The notes under the pieces are model-generated. The model made no database searches. It saw only the letters and a list, made by a program, of their open reading frames with translations, and was not told the origin of the DNA. The position numbers and the translations under genes were made by a program. This document shows positions 1-7,614 of a stretch of DNA of 64,000 nt, piece by piece (within the stretch, counting starts at the first letter, position 1; every line of letters starts with the position of its first letter). The stretch is from assembly GCF_001644605.1 (NCBI RefSeq), contig NZ_CP011388.1, positions 4,817,501-4,881,500 on the forward strand, written 5' to 3'. Source of the DNA: Paenibacillus swuensis (GTDB lineage: Bacteria > Bacillota > Bacilli > Paenibacillales > DY6).

Positions 1-483
1 CAACCGCACCCACGATTTGCACCCCAGATATTCCGGCACAACCGGCAGAGTCACGGGATTCTCCAACATATACACGCGTAGAACAAGCAAGTGTAGAGGC
101 TGCTTACGTTTCCATTTCAACCGTTCTTCGGCAAAAGCGTCCGTACCGATATGAAAATCAGCAATGCGGATTAAATCTTCCGTGTCCGTTATTTCAATAC
201 TTTCCACAACCTTGGCGCATGCGGACACTGTAACAGTCTGCCCTGTCTGATCCCAATTCACAAGCGTTTCGTCAATTTCAAGACGGTGTGATTCTTTGAT
301 CCATTCTTTTTTCTGATGTTCGTAGGTTGGATAAAGATAGAAGGTATGGCTTCGCACCTCAAAATGCCGCGTCTCTTCCACAATTCCGCCTTTTCGCATC
401 ATGATGATCTGCGCGCCTTCCTGCAGCGCCTTTGTGGTGACCGCCCATTCCTTGAGCGCGATGGACTCCGGTATGAACATCAT
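1..483 (-). CDS. DUF1802 family protein (3' end beyond the window)
   Basis: The reading frame is open from an ATG at 483 to the left edge, so the C-terminus is missing. The N-terminus contains ALKEWAVTTKAL, then MRKGGI and YPTYEHQ, which I recognise as the pattern of the DUF1802 family. Its function is unknown. A second ATG follows directly at 480. The ribosome binding site GAGGAGG lies just upstream, 5 bases from the first ATG and 8 from the second, so either may be used. A good sigma-A promoter sits at 515-543. The gene is divergent from mtnK. The family call rests on the visible 160 residues only. Confidence 0.75.
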   Translation of the reverse strand, partial: MMFIPESIALKEWAVTTKALQEGAQIIMMRKGGIVEETRHFEVRSHTFYLYPTYEHQKKEWIKESHRLEIDETLVNWDQTGQTVTVSACAKVVESIEITDTEDLIRIADFHIGTDAFAEERLKWKRKQPLHLLVLRVYMLENPVTLPVVPEYLGCKSWVRL

Positions 484-514
484 TATTTCCTCCTCTGCCA
501 ACATGAATACCAAA

Positions 515-543
515 ATTATAATGAAGCTTCCTGCTGAAAACAA
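515..543 (-). promoter_or_regulatory. sigma-A promoter of the DUF1802 gene
   Basis: On the minus strand a TTGTTT box (543-538) and a perfect TATAAT box (520-515) are separated by 17 bases. The -10 box lies about 30 bases upstream of the start codon. This is a direct match to the sigma-A consensus at correct spacing. Confidence 0.65.
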
Positions 544-651
544 CTGCAAACTATGGTCTGAGGATTAGGTATGTTCATCATGTGGGTTCTATTTTATAAT
601 AGGTTCAAATGCGCTCGCGTTTATCATGTATTCTGGGGAGGTTTTTACGCA

Positions 652-1872
652 ATGTCCGCTTACCATCCGCTGAACGAAGCAGAAGCGATCGAAATAGCAC
701 GTACTTTACCCGGCTTGTTTAGTCCCGGAGCCGAATTGACCAGCCGTGAAATCGGCGACGGCAATTTAAACCTGGTGTTTCATATCAAGGATGCTTCCGC
801 ATCCCGCAGTATCATTATGAAACAAGCTCTGCCCTACGCCAAAGTCGTGGGGGAATCCTGGCCGCTGACGCTGGACCGGGCCCGTATTGAAAGCGAAGCT
901 TTGCTGCTTGAGGGTACTTTATGTCCTGGTTTGGTTCCTCATGTCCACTTGTACGATCCGGAGATGTCATTAATTGTCATGGAAGATCTAAGCGACCATG
1001 TCATCATGCGTAAAGGGCTGATTGAGGGCAACCGTTATCCGCTGTTTGCCGATCACATCTCCACTTTCCTCGCGAACACGCTCTTTTTCACTTCCGATCT
1101 CGGCATGAATCAGCAAGAGAAGAAAGAGCAGGTCAAGCGATTTATTAATCCGGAGTTGTGCAAAATTACCGAGGATCTGATCTTCGACGATCCTTACCGG
1201 GATGCGGACACCAACAATTTCGCCGAATCGATTCGCGACGAGGCCGAAATGCTGTGGCACGACGGAGAACTTCACCTGGAAATCGCGTTGCTTCGTCATA
1301 AGTTTCTCACGCATGCGCAAGCGCTCTTACACGGGGACTTGCACACAGGCAGCGTGTTCATTCGCGAGGATTCAACGAAAGTAATTGACCCTGAATTTGC
1401 CTATTATGGCCCTATGGGATTTGATATCGGCGCCGTTATCGCAAATCTGCTGTTGAATTACGCGGGTCAGGAAGGTTGGACCCGGGATGAAGCGGAGAGA
1501 GTTGCTTACAGAGCCTATTTGCTTGAAACCGTGAGAGAGGTCTGGAATGGATTTGAGACGAAATTCCGCAAGTTGTGGGATGATCAGATCCAGGACCGAA
1601 TGTCTGAAGCGTCAACAGCGTTTCAGGATGTCTATGTGAAATCCGTCCTGCAGGACGCCATCGGATTCGCGGGCGCCAAAATGATTCGCCGCATCGTTGG
1701 TCTGGCTCACGTTGCTGATATTGATACCCTGACCGATGACGCGACGCGCGAAAGGGCTCAGCGACTTGCGCTGGCTGTAGGTAAAGCCCTTGTGAAACTG
1801 AATCGCCGGGCCGTTACGATTGATGAAGTCATTGAAATTGCCGAGCAACAAAGCTCGTTTGTTAAAGCATAA
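652..1872 (+). CDS. mtnK: S-methyl-5-thioribose kinase
   Basis: Phosphorylates methylthioribose to methylthioribose-1-phosphate, the entry step of the methionine salvage pathway, in the cytoplasm. The protein has the aminoglycoside phosphotransferase-like fold: HGDLHTGS carries the catalytic Asp (D229) and DPEF (D246, E248) is the metal-binding motif. I chose the ATG at 652, giving 406 residues as is usual for MtnK, because GGGGAGG precedes it at good spacing; the frame is open further upstream to 571 but without such a site. A TATAAT at 595-600 may be its -10 box, with only a weak -35 box. mtnA follows after 44 bases, so the two are probably one operon. No S-box (SAM) riboswitch is recognisable in the short leader. 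Confidence 0.93.
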   Translation: MSAYHPLNEAEAIEIARTLPGLFSPGAELTSREIGDGNLNLVFHIKDASASRSIIMKQALPYAKVVGESWPLTLDRARIESEALLLEGTLCPGLVPHVHLYDPEMSLIVMEDLSDHVIMRKGLIEGNRYPLFADHISTFLANTLFFTSDLGMNQQEKKEQVKRFINPELCKITEDLIFDDPYRDADTNNFAESIRDEAEMLWHDGELHLEIALLRHKFLTHAQALLHGDLHTGSVFIREDSTKVIDPEFAYYGPMGFDIGAVIANLLLNYAGQEGWTRDEAERVAYRAYLLETVREVWNGFETKFRKLWDDQIQDRMSEASTAFQDVYVKSVLQDAIGFAGAKMIRRIVGLAHVADIDTLTDDATRERAQRLALAVGKALVKLNRRAVTIDEVIEIAEQQSSFVKA

Positions 1873-1916
1873 CCTAGCATACTACAAGACTTATTTGTAA
1901 AGAGAGGAGTACCATC

Positions 1917-3023
1917 ATGACCCCCGAAGAATTTATTCATACAGAGACACAACCTACTGACGGACAAGCCGGTTGGATCCAATCCGTCCGCTGGAACGCT
2001 TCGGAGCACAGGCTGGATCTGCTTGATCAGCGGCTGTTGCCGGAAGAAATCCGGTACTTGCCGCTTCACACCTCCCGGGACGTATGGGAGGCAATCCGTC
2101 ACTTGGCGGTGCGCGGCGCCCCCGCCATCGGCATCAGCGCCGCGTTCGGCGTCTACCTCGGCATCCGGGATGCCGGGGGCGATGCGGCCGCGGTGCTTGA
2201 AGAAACGCGGAAGCAGGCCGAGTATCTGGCCACTTCGCGCCCTACCGCGGTCAACCTGTTCTGGGCGCTTGACCGCATGAAAGCCCGGGCGGACGAGCTC
2301 GCTTCGCGGCAGGATCTCACCCCGGCCGGGATGAAACAGGCGCTTCTGGAGGAAGCGCTGGGCATCCAGGCCGAGGACGAGGAAACCTGCCGCCTCATCG
2401 GCGAGCACGCCCTGGAGCTGTTCCAAGACGGCATGGGCGTGCTCACGCACTGCAATGCCGGAGGCTTGGCGACGGCGCGGTACGGCACCGCGCTCGCGCC
2501 GATCTATCTCGCGCAGGAGCGCGGGATCTCGCTCCGCGTGTTCGCGGACGAGACACGCCCTGTGCTGCAGGGCGCCAGGCTGACCGCCTTTGAACTGCAG
2601 CAGGCCGGCGTCGACGTGACGCTGATCTGCGATAACATGGCCGGCATGGTCATGTCCAAAGGCTGGGTGCAGGCGGTCATTGTCGGCACGGACCGCGTTG
2701 CCGCCAACGGCGATGTGGCCAACAAGATCGGAACTTACAGTGTCGCCGTGCTGGCCAAAGCGCATGGCATTCCCGTATACGTGGCATGCCCTTTATCCAC
2801 CATCGATCTGACCACCCCAACGGGCGATGAAATCCCGATCGAGGAACGCCCGGACAGCGAAATCACCGAAGGCTTTGGTAAACGCACGGCCCCTGTAGGC
2901 GTGAAGGTGTTTAACCCGGCATTCGATGTAACGCCGAACGAATATGTATCCGCCATTATTACGGAAAAAGGAATTGTCTACCCGCCATATAACGTGAATT
3001 TGGCCAAGTTGTTCGACATTTAG
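1917..3023 (+). CDS. mtnA: S-methyl-5-thioribose-1-phosphate isomerase
   Basis: Converts methylthioribose-1-phosphate to methylthioribulose-1-phosphate, the second step of methionine salvage. It belongs to the eIF2B-alpha/MtnA family. Both active-site motifs are present: HCNAGGLAT with the catalytic Cys (C179) and [14 protein letters not shown] with the catalytic Asp (D259). The length of 368 residues is normal. The start has an AGAGAGGAG ribosome binding site 6 bases upstream. The middle of the gene (about 2050-2700) is clearly richer in G and C than its flanks, which opens long false frames on the other strand. A two-way terminator follows at 3034-3073. Later pathway genes are not in this window. 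Confidence 0.95.
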   Translation: MTPEEFIHTETQPTDGQAGWIQSVRWNASEHRLDLLDQRLLPEEIRYLPLHTSRDVWEAIRHLAVRGAPAIGISAAFGVYLGIRDAGGDAAAVLEETRKQAEYLATSRPTAVNLFWALDRMKARADELASRQDLTPAGMKQALLEEALGIQAEDEETCRLIGEHALELFQDGMGVLTHCNAGGLATARYGTALAPIYLAQERGISLRVFADETRPVLQGARLTAFELQQAGVDVTLICDNMAGMVMSKGWVQAVIVGTDRVAANGDVANKIGTYSVAVLAKAHGIPVYVACPLSTIDLTTPTGDEIPIEERPDSEITEGFGKRTAPVGVKVFNPAFDVTPNEYVSAIITEKGIVYPPYNVNLAKLFDI

Positions 3024-3033
3024 GTCAGCCGTG

Positions 3034-3073
3034 AAGAAACCCGCCGTTCCTGTTGGAACATGGCGGGTTTCTT
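3034..3073. terminator. two-way terminator between mtnA and yunC
   Basis: A 12-base stem (AAGAAACCCGCC with GGCGGGTTTCTT) is extended inside by GTTCC/GGAAC around a four-base loop. The arms themselves give T-rich 3' ends on both strands, so the hairpin serves the convergent mtnA and yunC genes. Confidence 0.85.
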
Positions 3074-3078
3074 GTATT

Positions 3079-3381
3079 CTACATCATTCGAAGGATAGCT
3101 TCTCTTCCCTGCATCCCTTTAACAATTCCGTGCGCTTCCGCGGTATGCGTGACGGATTCCAATGGAGCTTCGAGCAAATCCTCCAGTGTTTTCACCCCTA
3201 AGGCGCGTCCCGCGATAATTTCCCGATCCCGCAATCGTTCGTTCAGCAAAGCGACATCCAGCGCACCGCACATGATGTACCCTTTGTCCGTCGTGACCAC
3301 AACCAGCGTCGTCTTTGGCAACTTAACCTCGATGCCGATCGCTGTTTTATCCCCTATCGCGATTGGTTCAACTCTTACCAT
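3079..3381 (-). CDS. yunC: YunC-like DUF1805 protein
   Basis: A small cytoplasmic protein of 100 residues that I recognise as the DUF1805/YunC family from MCGALDVALLNER and the following ARALGVKT-type segment. Its biochemical role is not established. The frame extends upstream to 3411, but the ATG at 3381 is preceded by GGGGGAG at normal spacing and gives the usual family length. It is transcribed alone, convergent to mtnA, and shares that gene's terminator. Confidence 0.8.
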   Translation of the reverse strand: MVRVEPIAIGDKTAIGIEVKLPKTTLVVVTTDKGYIMCGALDVALLNERLRDREIIAGRALGVKTLEDLLEAPLESVTHTAEAHGIVKGMQGREAILRMM

Positions 3382-3518
3382 AGTCTCTCCCCCATCCGAT
3401 ATGAAGTTCATACTTCTTTATGTATATGCACAAGGCGGATTGTTGTGACGATGGTTAAATAAATCATGCGGAGGCGCCCCAAAGATTAGTTTCCGCTCTT
3501 GCACACAGGGCACGTGAA

Positions 3519-3546
3519 AAAGACCATTTCCGACGAAATGGTCTTT
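3519..3546 (-). terminator. terminator of ywdK
   Basis: A perfect 12-base stem (AAAGACCATTTC with GAAATGGTCTTT) encloses a four-base loop. On the minus strand it ends in a run of five T, just downstream of the ywdK stop codon. Confidence 0.85.
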
Positions 3547-3558
3547 AAGTAAATTTCA

Positions 3559-3948
3559 TTATGGTTTATTCCGTTGTACGGCAGTCATAGCAACTAATGT
3601 CCACCCCGTTAAGAATGCAACGCCTCCAAGCGGTGTTATCGCTCCAAGCACTTTAATGCCCGTGACACTTAGAATATACAAGCTGCCGGAGAATAAGATC
3701 ATCCCTGTCAGGAACATCGTTCCTGCCCAAGTCCAACGCTTGCTCCCTGTGAACTTATCCGATAGTGAAGCCAGGAATAACAGCGCCAGAGCATGCGCGA
3801 TATGGTACTGCACACCTGTCTCGAACGTTGCTTTCGTGCCGTGTTCCTCCAAAACCGGTTCAAGACCATGCGCTCCAAACGCGCCGATGGCGACCGCCAG
3901 GAAGGCGGATACCGCTCCCCAAAGGATGAATTTATTAGTCGTTTGCAT
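3559..3948 (-). CDS. ywdK: DUF423 membrane protein, YwdK-like
   Basis: A 129-residue inner-membrane protein with four hydrophobic segments. The start carries the DUF423 pattern (AFGAHGLEPVLEEHG after the first segment), and the later segments include FSGSLYIL and TPLGGVAFLTGW. Members are common in Bacillota; transport activity is suspected but not shown. The start codon has GGAGGT upstream. A sigma-A promoter at 3986-4014 and a terminator at 3519-3546 make it a single-gene unit. The upstream gene fdhA points the same way and has no terminator that I can see, so some read-through is possible. Confidence 0.85.
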   Translation of the reverse strand: MQTTNKFILWGAVSAFLAVAIGAFGAHGLEPVLEEHGTKATFETGVQYHIAHALALLFLASLSDKFTGSKRWTWAGTMFLTGMILFSGSLYILSVTGIKVLGAITPLGGVAFLTGWTLVAMTAVQRNKP

Positions 3949-3985
3949 AAGCTGTTACCTCCGGATTTCATCTTTCATCATTTCT

Positions 3986-4014
3986 ATCTTAGGAGATTCC
4001 GACGGCGGAAGCAA
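3986..4014 (-). promoter_or_regulatory. sigma-A promoter of ywdK
   Basis: TTGCTT (4014-4009) and TAAGAT (3991-3986) are separated by 17 bases on the minus strand, about 38 bases before the start codon. Confidence 0.5.
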
Positions 4015-4037
4015 CCGGAGGAAACATCGGCTATGTG

Positions 4038-5252
4038 CTACTTCACTAAACCATGCGGGTCAATGACGAATTTTCTGGAAGCCCCTCTATCGAATGCCTG
4101 GTAAGCTCCAGGAGCTTCCTCCAGTGAAATTCGGGTAGCGTTTACGGCTTTGGCAATCTGCGCGCGACCAGACATGATAGACATCATCAGATCCCTGTTA
4201 TACTGCATAACCGGCGTCTGTCCGGTCACGAACGTATGCGACTTCGCCCAGCCCAAGCCGAAGCGGATCTTCAGCGTACCGATCTTCGCGTCTTCATCCA
4301 CGGCGCCCGGATCCCCCGTTACATACAGTCCCGGAATACCCAGTCTGCCGCCGGCCCGCGTCACTTCCATGATGGAGTTCAGCACCGTTGCAGGCGCCTC
4401 CTCATGCCCCTTGCCGTGTCCATGAGCTTCAAAACCTACGCAGTCAATCGCGCTGTCTACTTCGGGCACGCCCAACAGTTGGTCGATCTGCTCGCCAAGG
4501 TTGCTGTGCACACTCAGGTCAACCGTCTCGCATCCGAAGCTGCGGGCTTGCGCCAACCGCTCCGCATTCAGGTCGCCGACGATAACAACCGCCGCCCCGA
4601 GCAGCTGTGCGGAATGGGCCGCCGCCAAGCCGACAGGACCCGCACCGGCCACATAGACGGTTGATCCAGGTTTTACGCCTGCGCTGACCGCTCCGTGATA
4701 GCCTGTTGGGAAGATGTCTGACAGCATCGTTAAATCCATAATTTTCTCCATTGCTTTATCTTTATCTGGAAATTTCAACAGCTGAAAGTCGGCATAAGGT
4801 ACCATGACATATTCGGATTGACCTCCGACCCAGCCGCCCATGTCGACATAACCGTAAGCAGATCCGGGACGATCCGGATTGACATTCAGACATACGTTCG
4901 TGTTGCGTTCCTTACAGCTGCGGCAACGTCCGCAGGCAATGTTGAACGGGACCGAGACGAGATCCCCCTTCTTGATGAACTCTACGTCCCGTCCGACTTC
5001 AATGACCTCGCCTGTAATCTCATGTCCCAACACAAGGCCGCTTGGCGCCGTCGTTCTTCCCCGCACCATATGCTGGTCGCTGCCGCATATATTCGTAGTT
5101 ATAACTTTAAGAATAACGCCGTGCTCGCATTTACGCCCGATATTCCTAGGGTTGACCCCTGGACCGTCTTTCAGGACCAGATCTGGATACTCCGTATTTC
5201 GAACTTCAACTTTTCCCGGTTCTGCGTAAACGACCGCGCGATTTCCCGCCAT
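4038..5252 (-). CDS. fdhA: Formaldehyde dehydrogenase, glutathione-independent
   Basis: A zinc-dependent medium-chain dehydrogenase of 404 residues, expected to oxidise formaldehyde to formate with NAD. The catalytic zinc site is visible as C56 (ICGSDQH) and H77-E78 (GHEITGE). The structural zinc site is C107, C110, C113 and C121. The nucleotide-binding stretch is VYVAGAGPVGLAAA. The N-terminus (MAGNRAVVYAEPGKVEV) and the insert around GYVDMGGWVGGQSEY are typical of this family rather than of ordinary alcohol dehydrogenases. It has its own promoter (5380-5408) inside the 3' end of moeA, with a cre-like site on the start of transcription. It lies just downstream of a formate dehydrogenase cluster, which suggests a joint one-carbon detoxification route. 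The exact substrate is inferred from the family. Confidence 0.9.
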   Translation of the reverse strand: MAGNRAVVYAEPGKVEVRNTEYPDLVLKDGPGVNPRNIGRKCEHGVILKVITTNICGSDQHMVRGRTTAPSGLVLGHEITGEVIEVGRDVEFIKKGDLVSVPFNIACGRCRSCKERNTNVCLNVNPDRPGSAYGYVDMGGWVGGQSEYVMVPYADFQLLKFPDKDKAMEKIMDLTMLSDIFPTGYHGAVSAGVKPGSTVYVAGAGPVGLAAAHSAQLLGAAVVIVGDLNAERLAQARSFGCETVDLSVHSNLGEQIDQLLGVPEVDSAIDCVGFEAHGHGKGHEEAPATVLNSIMEVTRAGGRLGIPGLYVTGDPGAVDEDAKIGTLKIRFGLGWAKSHTFVTGQTPVMQYNRDLMMSIMSGRAQIAKAVNATRISLEEAPGAYQAFDRGASRKFVIDPHGLVK

Positions 5253-5361
5253 ATGTAAGCATCTCCTCAGCTATATGATTTATTTAGTAAATTCCGATAG
5301 TCAACATTGCGCCAATTCTCCATCTCTCCGGTCTTCGGCCTGCCCTCCCTTCGAGAAATCC

Positions 5362-5376
5362 TTGTAAACGCTTTAA
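5362..5376 (-). promoter_or_regulatory. cre-like site (CcpA) at the fdhA transcription start
   Basis: TTGTAAACGCTTTAA matches the catabolite-responsive element consensus WTGNAANCGNWWNCA with one mismatch. It begins a few bases downstream of the -10 box, where CcpA binding normally represses. Regulation is inferred from this match only. Confidence 0.5.
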
Positions 5377-5379
5377 ATC

Positions 5380-5408
5380 ATTGTATTTCAACTGGCAAAA
5401 TCCGTCAA
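5380..5408 (-). promoter_or_regulatory. sigma-A promoter of fdhA
   Basis: TTGACG (5408-5403) and TACAAT (5385-5380) are separated by 17 bases on the minus strand. The -35 box overlaps the moeA stop codon, so fdhA can be expressed independently of the molybdenum operon. Confidence 0.75.
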
Positions 5409-6790
5409 CGAAATCCGCCGAGCGGAATAATCTCAACCAAAGCGCCTTTCAGCGCCGGTTTACCGCCGCCCGGAAGCACAATCAGACAAGTTGCTTCGGG
5501 CACCGAACGCATCATACTGGAGCGGGCATGAGGTAAGGGCTCGGCGAGGAGCATACCGGCATCGCCGCGCAGCTTTCCCTGAAGGTAGCGGGGATGAGGG
5601 CTTCCCTTGAGGACCGGCTCTGACAAGAAGGCGTGCAGCGCGTCTTTTTTCGTGAAAGGCGCTCCTTGCAGAGCGCCTATACAGAGGGACGCAAACAGTT
5701 CAAATCCGACAAAGCAAGCACCGGGATTGCCAGAAAGTCCGAGCACCAGACGATGCGTGGAATGTGGATTTAGCAGGAGCCCAGGGCGATGTTCCTCCCC
5801 CTCTTCCCCCGACTCTATATGCTTATCGCCGCAATCCCCCGGGGCCGTCAAAGGCAACAGCCCTGCCGATGTCGGACTGCCGGGCCGCATGAACACTTTA
5901 TTGAATAATAAGCAAGTATCGCGAACGAATACTTCCGCCATGACATCCCGTTCACCCACGGAGACAGCTCCTGTCGTAATAACCAAGTCCGTCTTCAAGG
6001 CTACTGAGCGAATGAAATCTCGCGCCTTGTAAGCATCGTCTTCGATAATGCCGTAATCGTAAGGTATACCGCCATATTGCCTGACGAGGGCGGCTAGCAT
6101 GGCGCCGTTACTGTTGTGGATCATGCCCGCCGGCATGGCTTCATCCATCTTGCCTCCCGCATCCGGTCTCGGGTGAAGGAGTTCGTTCCCGATACTGATG
6201 ATCCCTACGCGCGGCTTCCTGTACACACGAATCCGGCGATGGCCCGCCGCAACAAGCAGACCGATGTCGGACCCGCCGAGCCTGCGCCCTTGAGGGATCA
6301 ACACCTCGCCGCGCTCCCATTCTTCACCGATCCGCGCGATGTGCCTGCCCGGAATGACGTCATGCTTCAATTGAATATATAATCTGTTGCCTTTCGTATA
6401 TTCATCTGTTTCCTCCAGCATGACGATCGACGTCGCGCGCTCGGGAACTTCCGCGCCCGTCATGATGCGAGCCGCCGTCCCGGGATCAAGCGGCCGCGGA
6501 AAGTTACTCCCGGCCGAAATATCTTCTGTTACCACAAGACATGGCCGCGTCTTCCCCGCTGTAATTCCTTCTTCGACGCTTAAGTTAACCGCGTATCCGT
6601 CCACGCCTGAACGCTCAAAACGGGGCATCGGAAACATCGCCATCACGTCTTCCGCCGCGACCCTGTCCGCCGCTTCCACGAATGCTACGTATTCCGTCCC
6701 GAGCGGAAGACACGTCTCAATCAACCTCTGTTGCGCCTCCGCTACAGAAACTCCGCTCCTTACTCTGCGGGCTTTACGCCTGGTGATCAT
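5405..6790 (-). CDS. moeA: Molybdopterin molybdenumtransferase
   Basis: Inserts molybdate into adenylylated molybdopterin, the last step in making the molybdenum cofactor. Typical MoeA features are PMPRFERSGVDGYAV near the N-terminus, the DISAGSNFPRPLDPG and IMTGAEVP stretch, TTGAVSVGERDV in the molybdopterin-binding domain, and GLSGNPGACFVGFE. At 461 residues it is longer than most MoeA proteins. The extra length includes an acidic insert (ESGEEGEEHRP) just before the GLSGNP motif. Its ATG overlaps the fdhD stop codon (ATGA), so translation is coupled. It belongs to the formate dehydrogenase operon. Confidence 0.93.
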   Translation of the reverse strand: MITRRKARRVRSGVSVAEAQQRLIETCLPLGTEYVAFVEAADRVAAEDVMAMFPMPRFERSGVDGYAVNLSVEEGITAGKTRPCLVVTEDISAGSNFPRPLDPGTAARIMTGAEVPERATSIVMLEETDEYTKGNRLYIQLKHDVIPGRHIARIGEEWERGEVLIPQGRRLGGSDIGLLVAAGHRRIRVYRKPRVGIISIGNELLHPRPDAGGKMDEAMPAGMIHNSNGAMLAALVRQYGGIPYDYGIIEDDAYKARDFIRSVALKTDLVITTGAVSVGERDVMAEVFVRDTCLLFNKVFMRPGSPTSAGLLPLTAPGDCGDKHIESGEEGEEHRPGLLLNPHSTHRLVLGLSGNPGACFVGFELFASLCIGALQGAPFTKKDALHAFLSEPVLKGSPHPRYLQGKLRGDAGMLLAEPLPHARSSMMRSVPEATCLIVLPGGGKPALKGALVEIIPLGGFR

Positions 6791-7605
6791 AACGGTTCCT
6801 CTTTGGTCATGACAGCCGTATCCAAGATTCGTTCCGGATGAGTATATACGTTTAATCGGTTGCCCCGAATGAATCCAACCGTAGTGATGTTGAGATCATT
6901 GGCCAGCTTTAAAGCGAGATCGGTAGGCGCGGACTTGGAGAGGAGAATTCCCGCCCCCATTTTCGCCGCCTTGAGGACCACCTCGGAGGACATCCGCCCG
7001 CTGAACGCGATGACCTTATCGCGCATGGAAATGCGGTGGAGCAGGCAATATCCGTACAGTTTGTCCAGCGCGTTATGCCTGCCGATATCGGATCGGACCA
7101 GGAATAGTCCGTCGGACCCGCAGAGGGCGGCATTATGTACACCGCCGGTCTGTTCGAAATCCGCCGATTCCCGCTGAAGCGCATTCATCAATTGGAAGCA
7201 GGTTTCTACCGTAATCGGAACACTTGTCATGATCGTTCTGGCTGTTTGGACATCACTTCGAAGGTAGAACTGCCTGCTTTTGCCACAACACGAACCAATC
7301 CAACGCTTGCTGTGATCCCCTGACCGCATGTGATTCTTCCGATGCAACTCGACATGCGCGAAGCCTGTGCCTTCATCCACATCCACCCGGCTCACATCGT
7401 TCGATGTCCGAATCCATCCTTCCGACGCCAGAAAGCCATACGTCAACTCCAGCAGATCGGATGGTGTGCATACGAGCGTAGCAAACTCCTCCCCGTTCAC
7501 CTTGATCGTCAACGGCCATTCCGTGGCAATCCGATCTTGGCTTCTGAATAACATGCCCGCATCATATCGAATGACTTCCCAATCCGCATTGCTTTGAAGT
7601 TCCAC
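6787..7605 (-). CDS. fdhD: Sulfurtransferase FdhD for formate dehydrogenase
   Basis: FdhD transfers sulfur from a cysteine desulfurase to the molybdenum cofactor of formate dehydrogenase and is needed for its activity. Key motifs are SCCGKS with the adjacent cysteines, DIGRHNALDKLYG, and SGRMSSEVVLKAAKMG. The length of 272 residues is normal. The start codon is GTG; the ribosome binding site is probably the GAGGAG formed by the last codons of the upstream fdhF gene, somewhat distant. It sits between its target enzyme gene (9 bases upstream) and moeA (4-base overlap). Confidence 0.93.
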   Translation of the reverse strand: MELQSNADWEVIRYDAGMLFRSQDRIATEWPLTIKVNGEEFATLVCTPSDLLELTYGFLASEGWIRTSNDVSRVDVDEGTGFAHVELHRKNHMRSGDHSKRWIGSCCGKSRQFYLRSDVQTARTIMTSVPITVETCFQLMNALQRESADFEQTGGVHNAALCGSDGLFLVRSDIGRHNALDKLYGYCLLHRISMRDKVIAFSGRMSSEVVLKAAKMGAGILLSKSAPTDLALKLANDLNITTVGFIRGNRLNVYTHPERILDTAVMTKEEPL

Positions 7606-7614
7606 CCTGCGATC

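Noticed and set aside
484-651. SAM (S-box) riboswitch before mtnK
   Set aside because: Methionine salvage genes often have one in bacilli, but the 168-base gap lacks its conserved core segments and a terminator hairpin, and part of it is the divergent promoter.
1758-2765. Open frame of 335 codons on the minus strand
   Set aside because: It lies antisense to mtnK and mtnA, in the GC-rich part of mtnA where stop codons are rare. The protein is rich in Arg, Gly and His without any domain, and there is no ribosome binding site.
3053-3448. Open frame of 131 codons on the plus strand
   Set aside because: It is antisense to yunC, runs through a two-way terminator, and has no ribosome binding site or recognisable domain.
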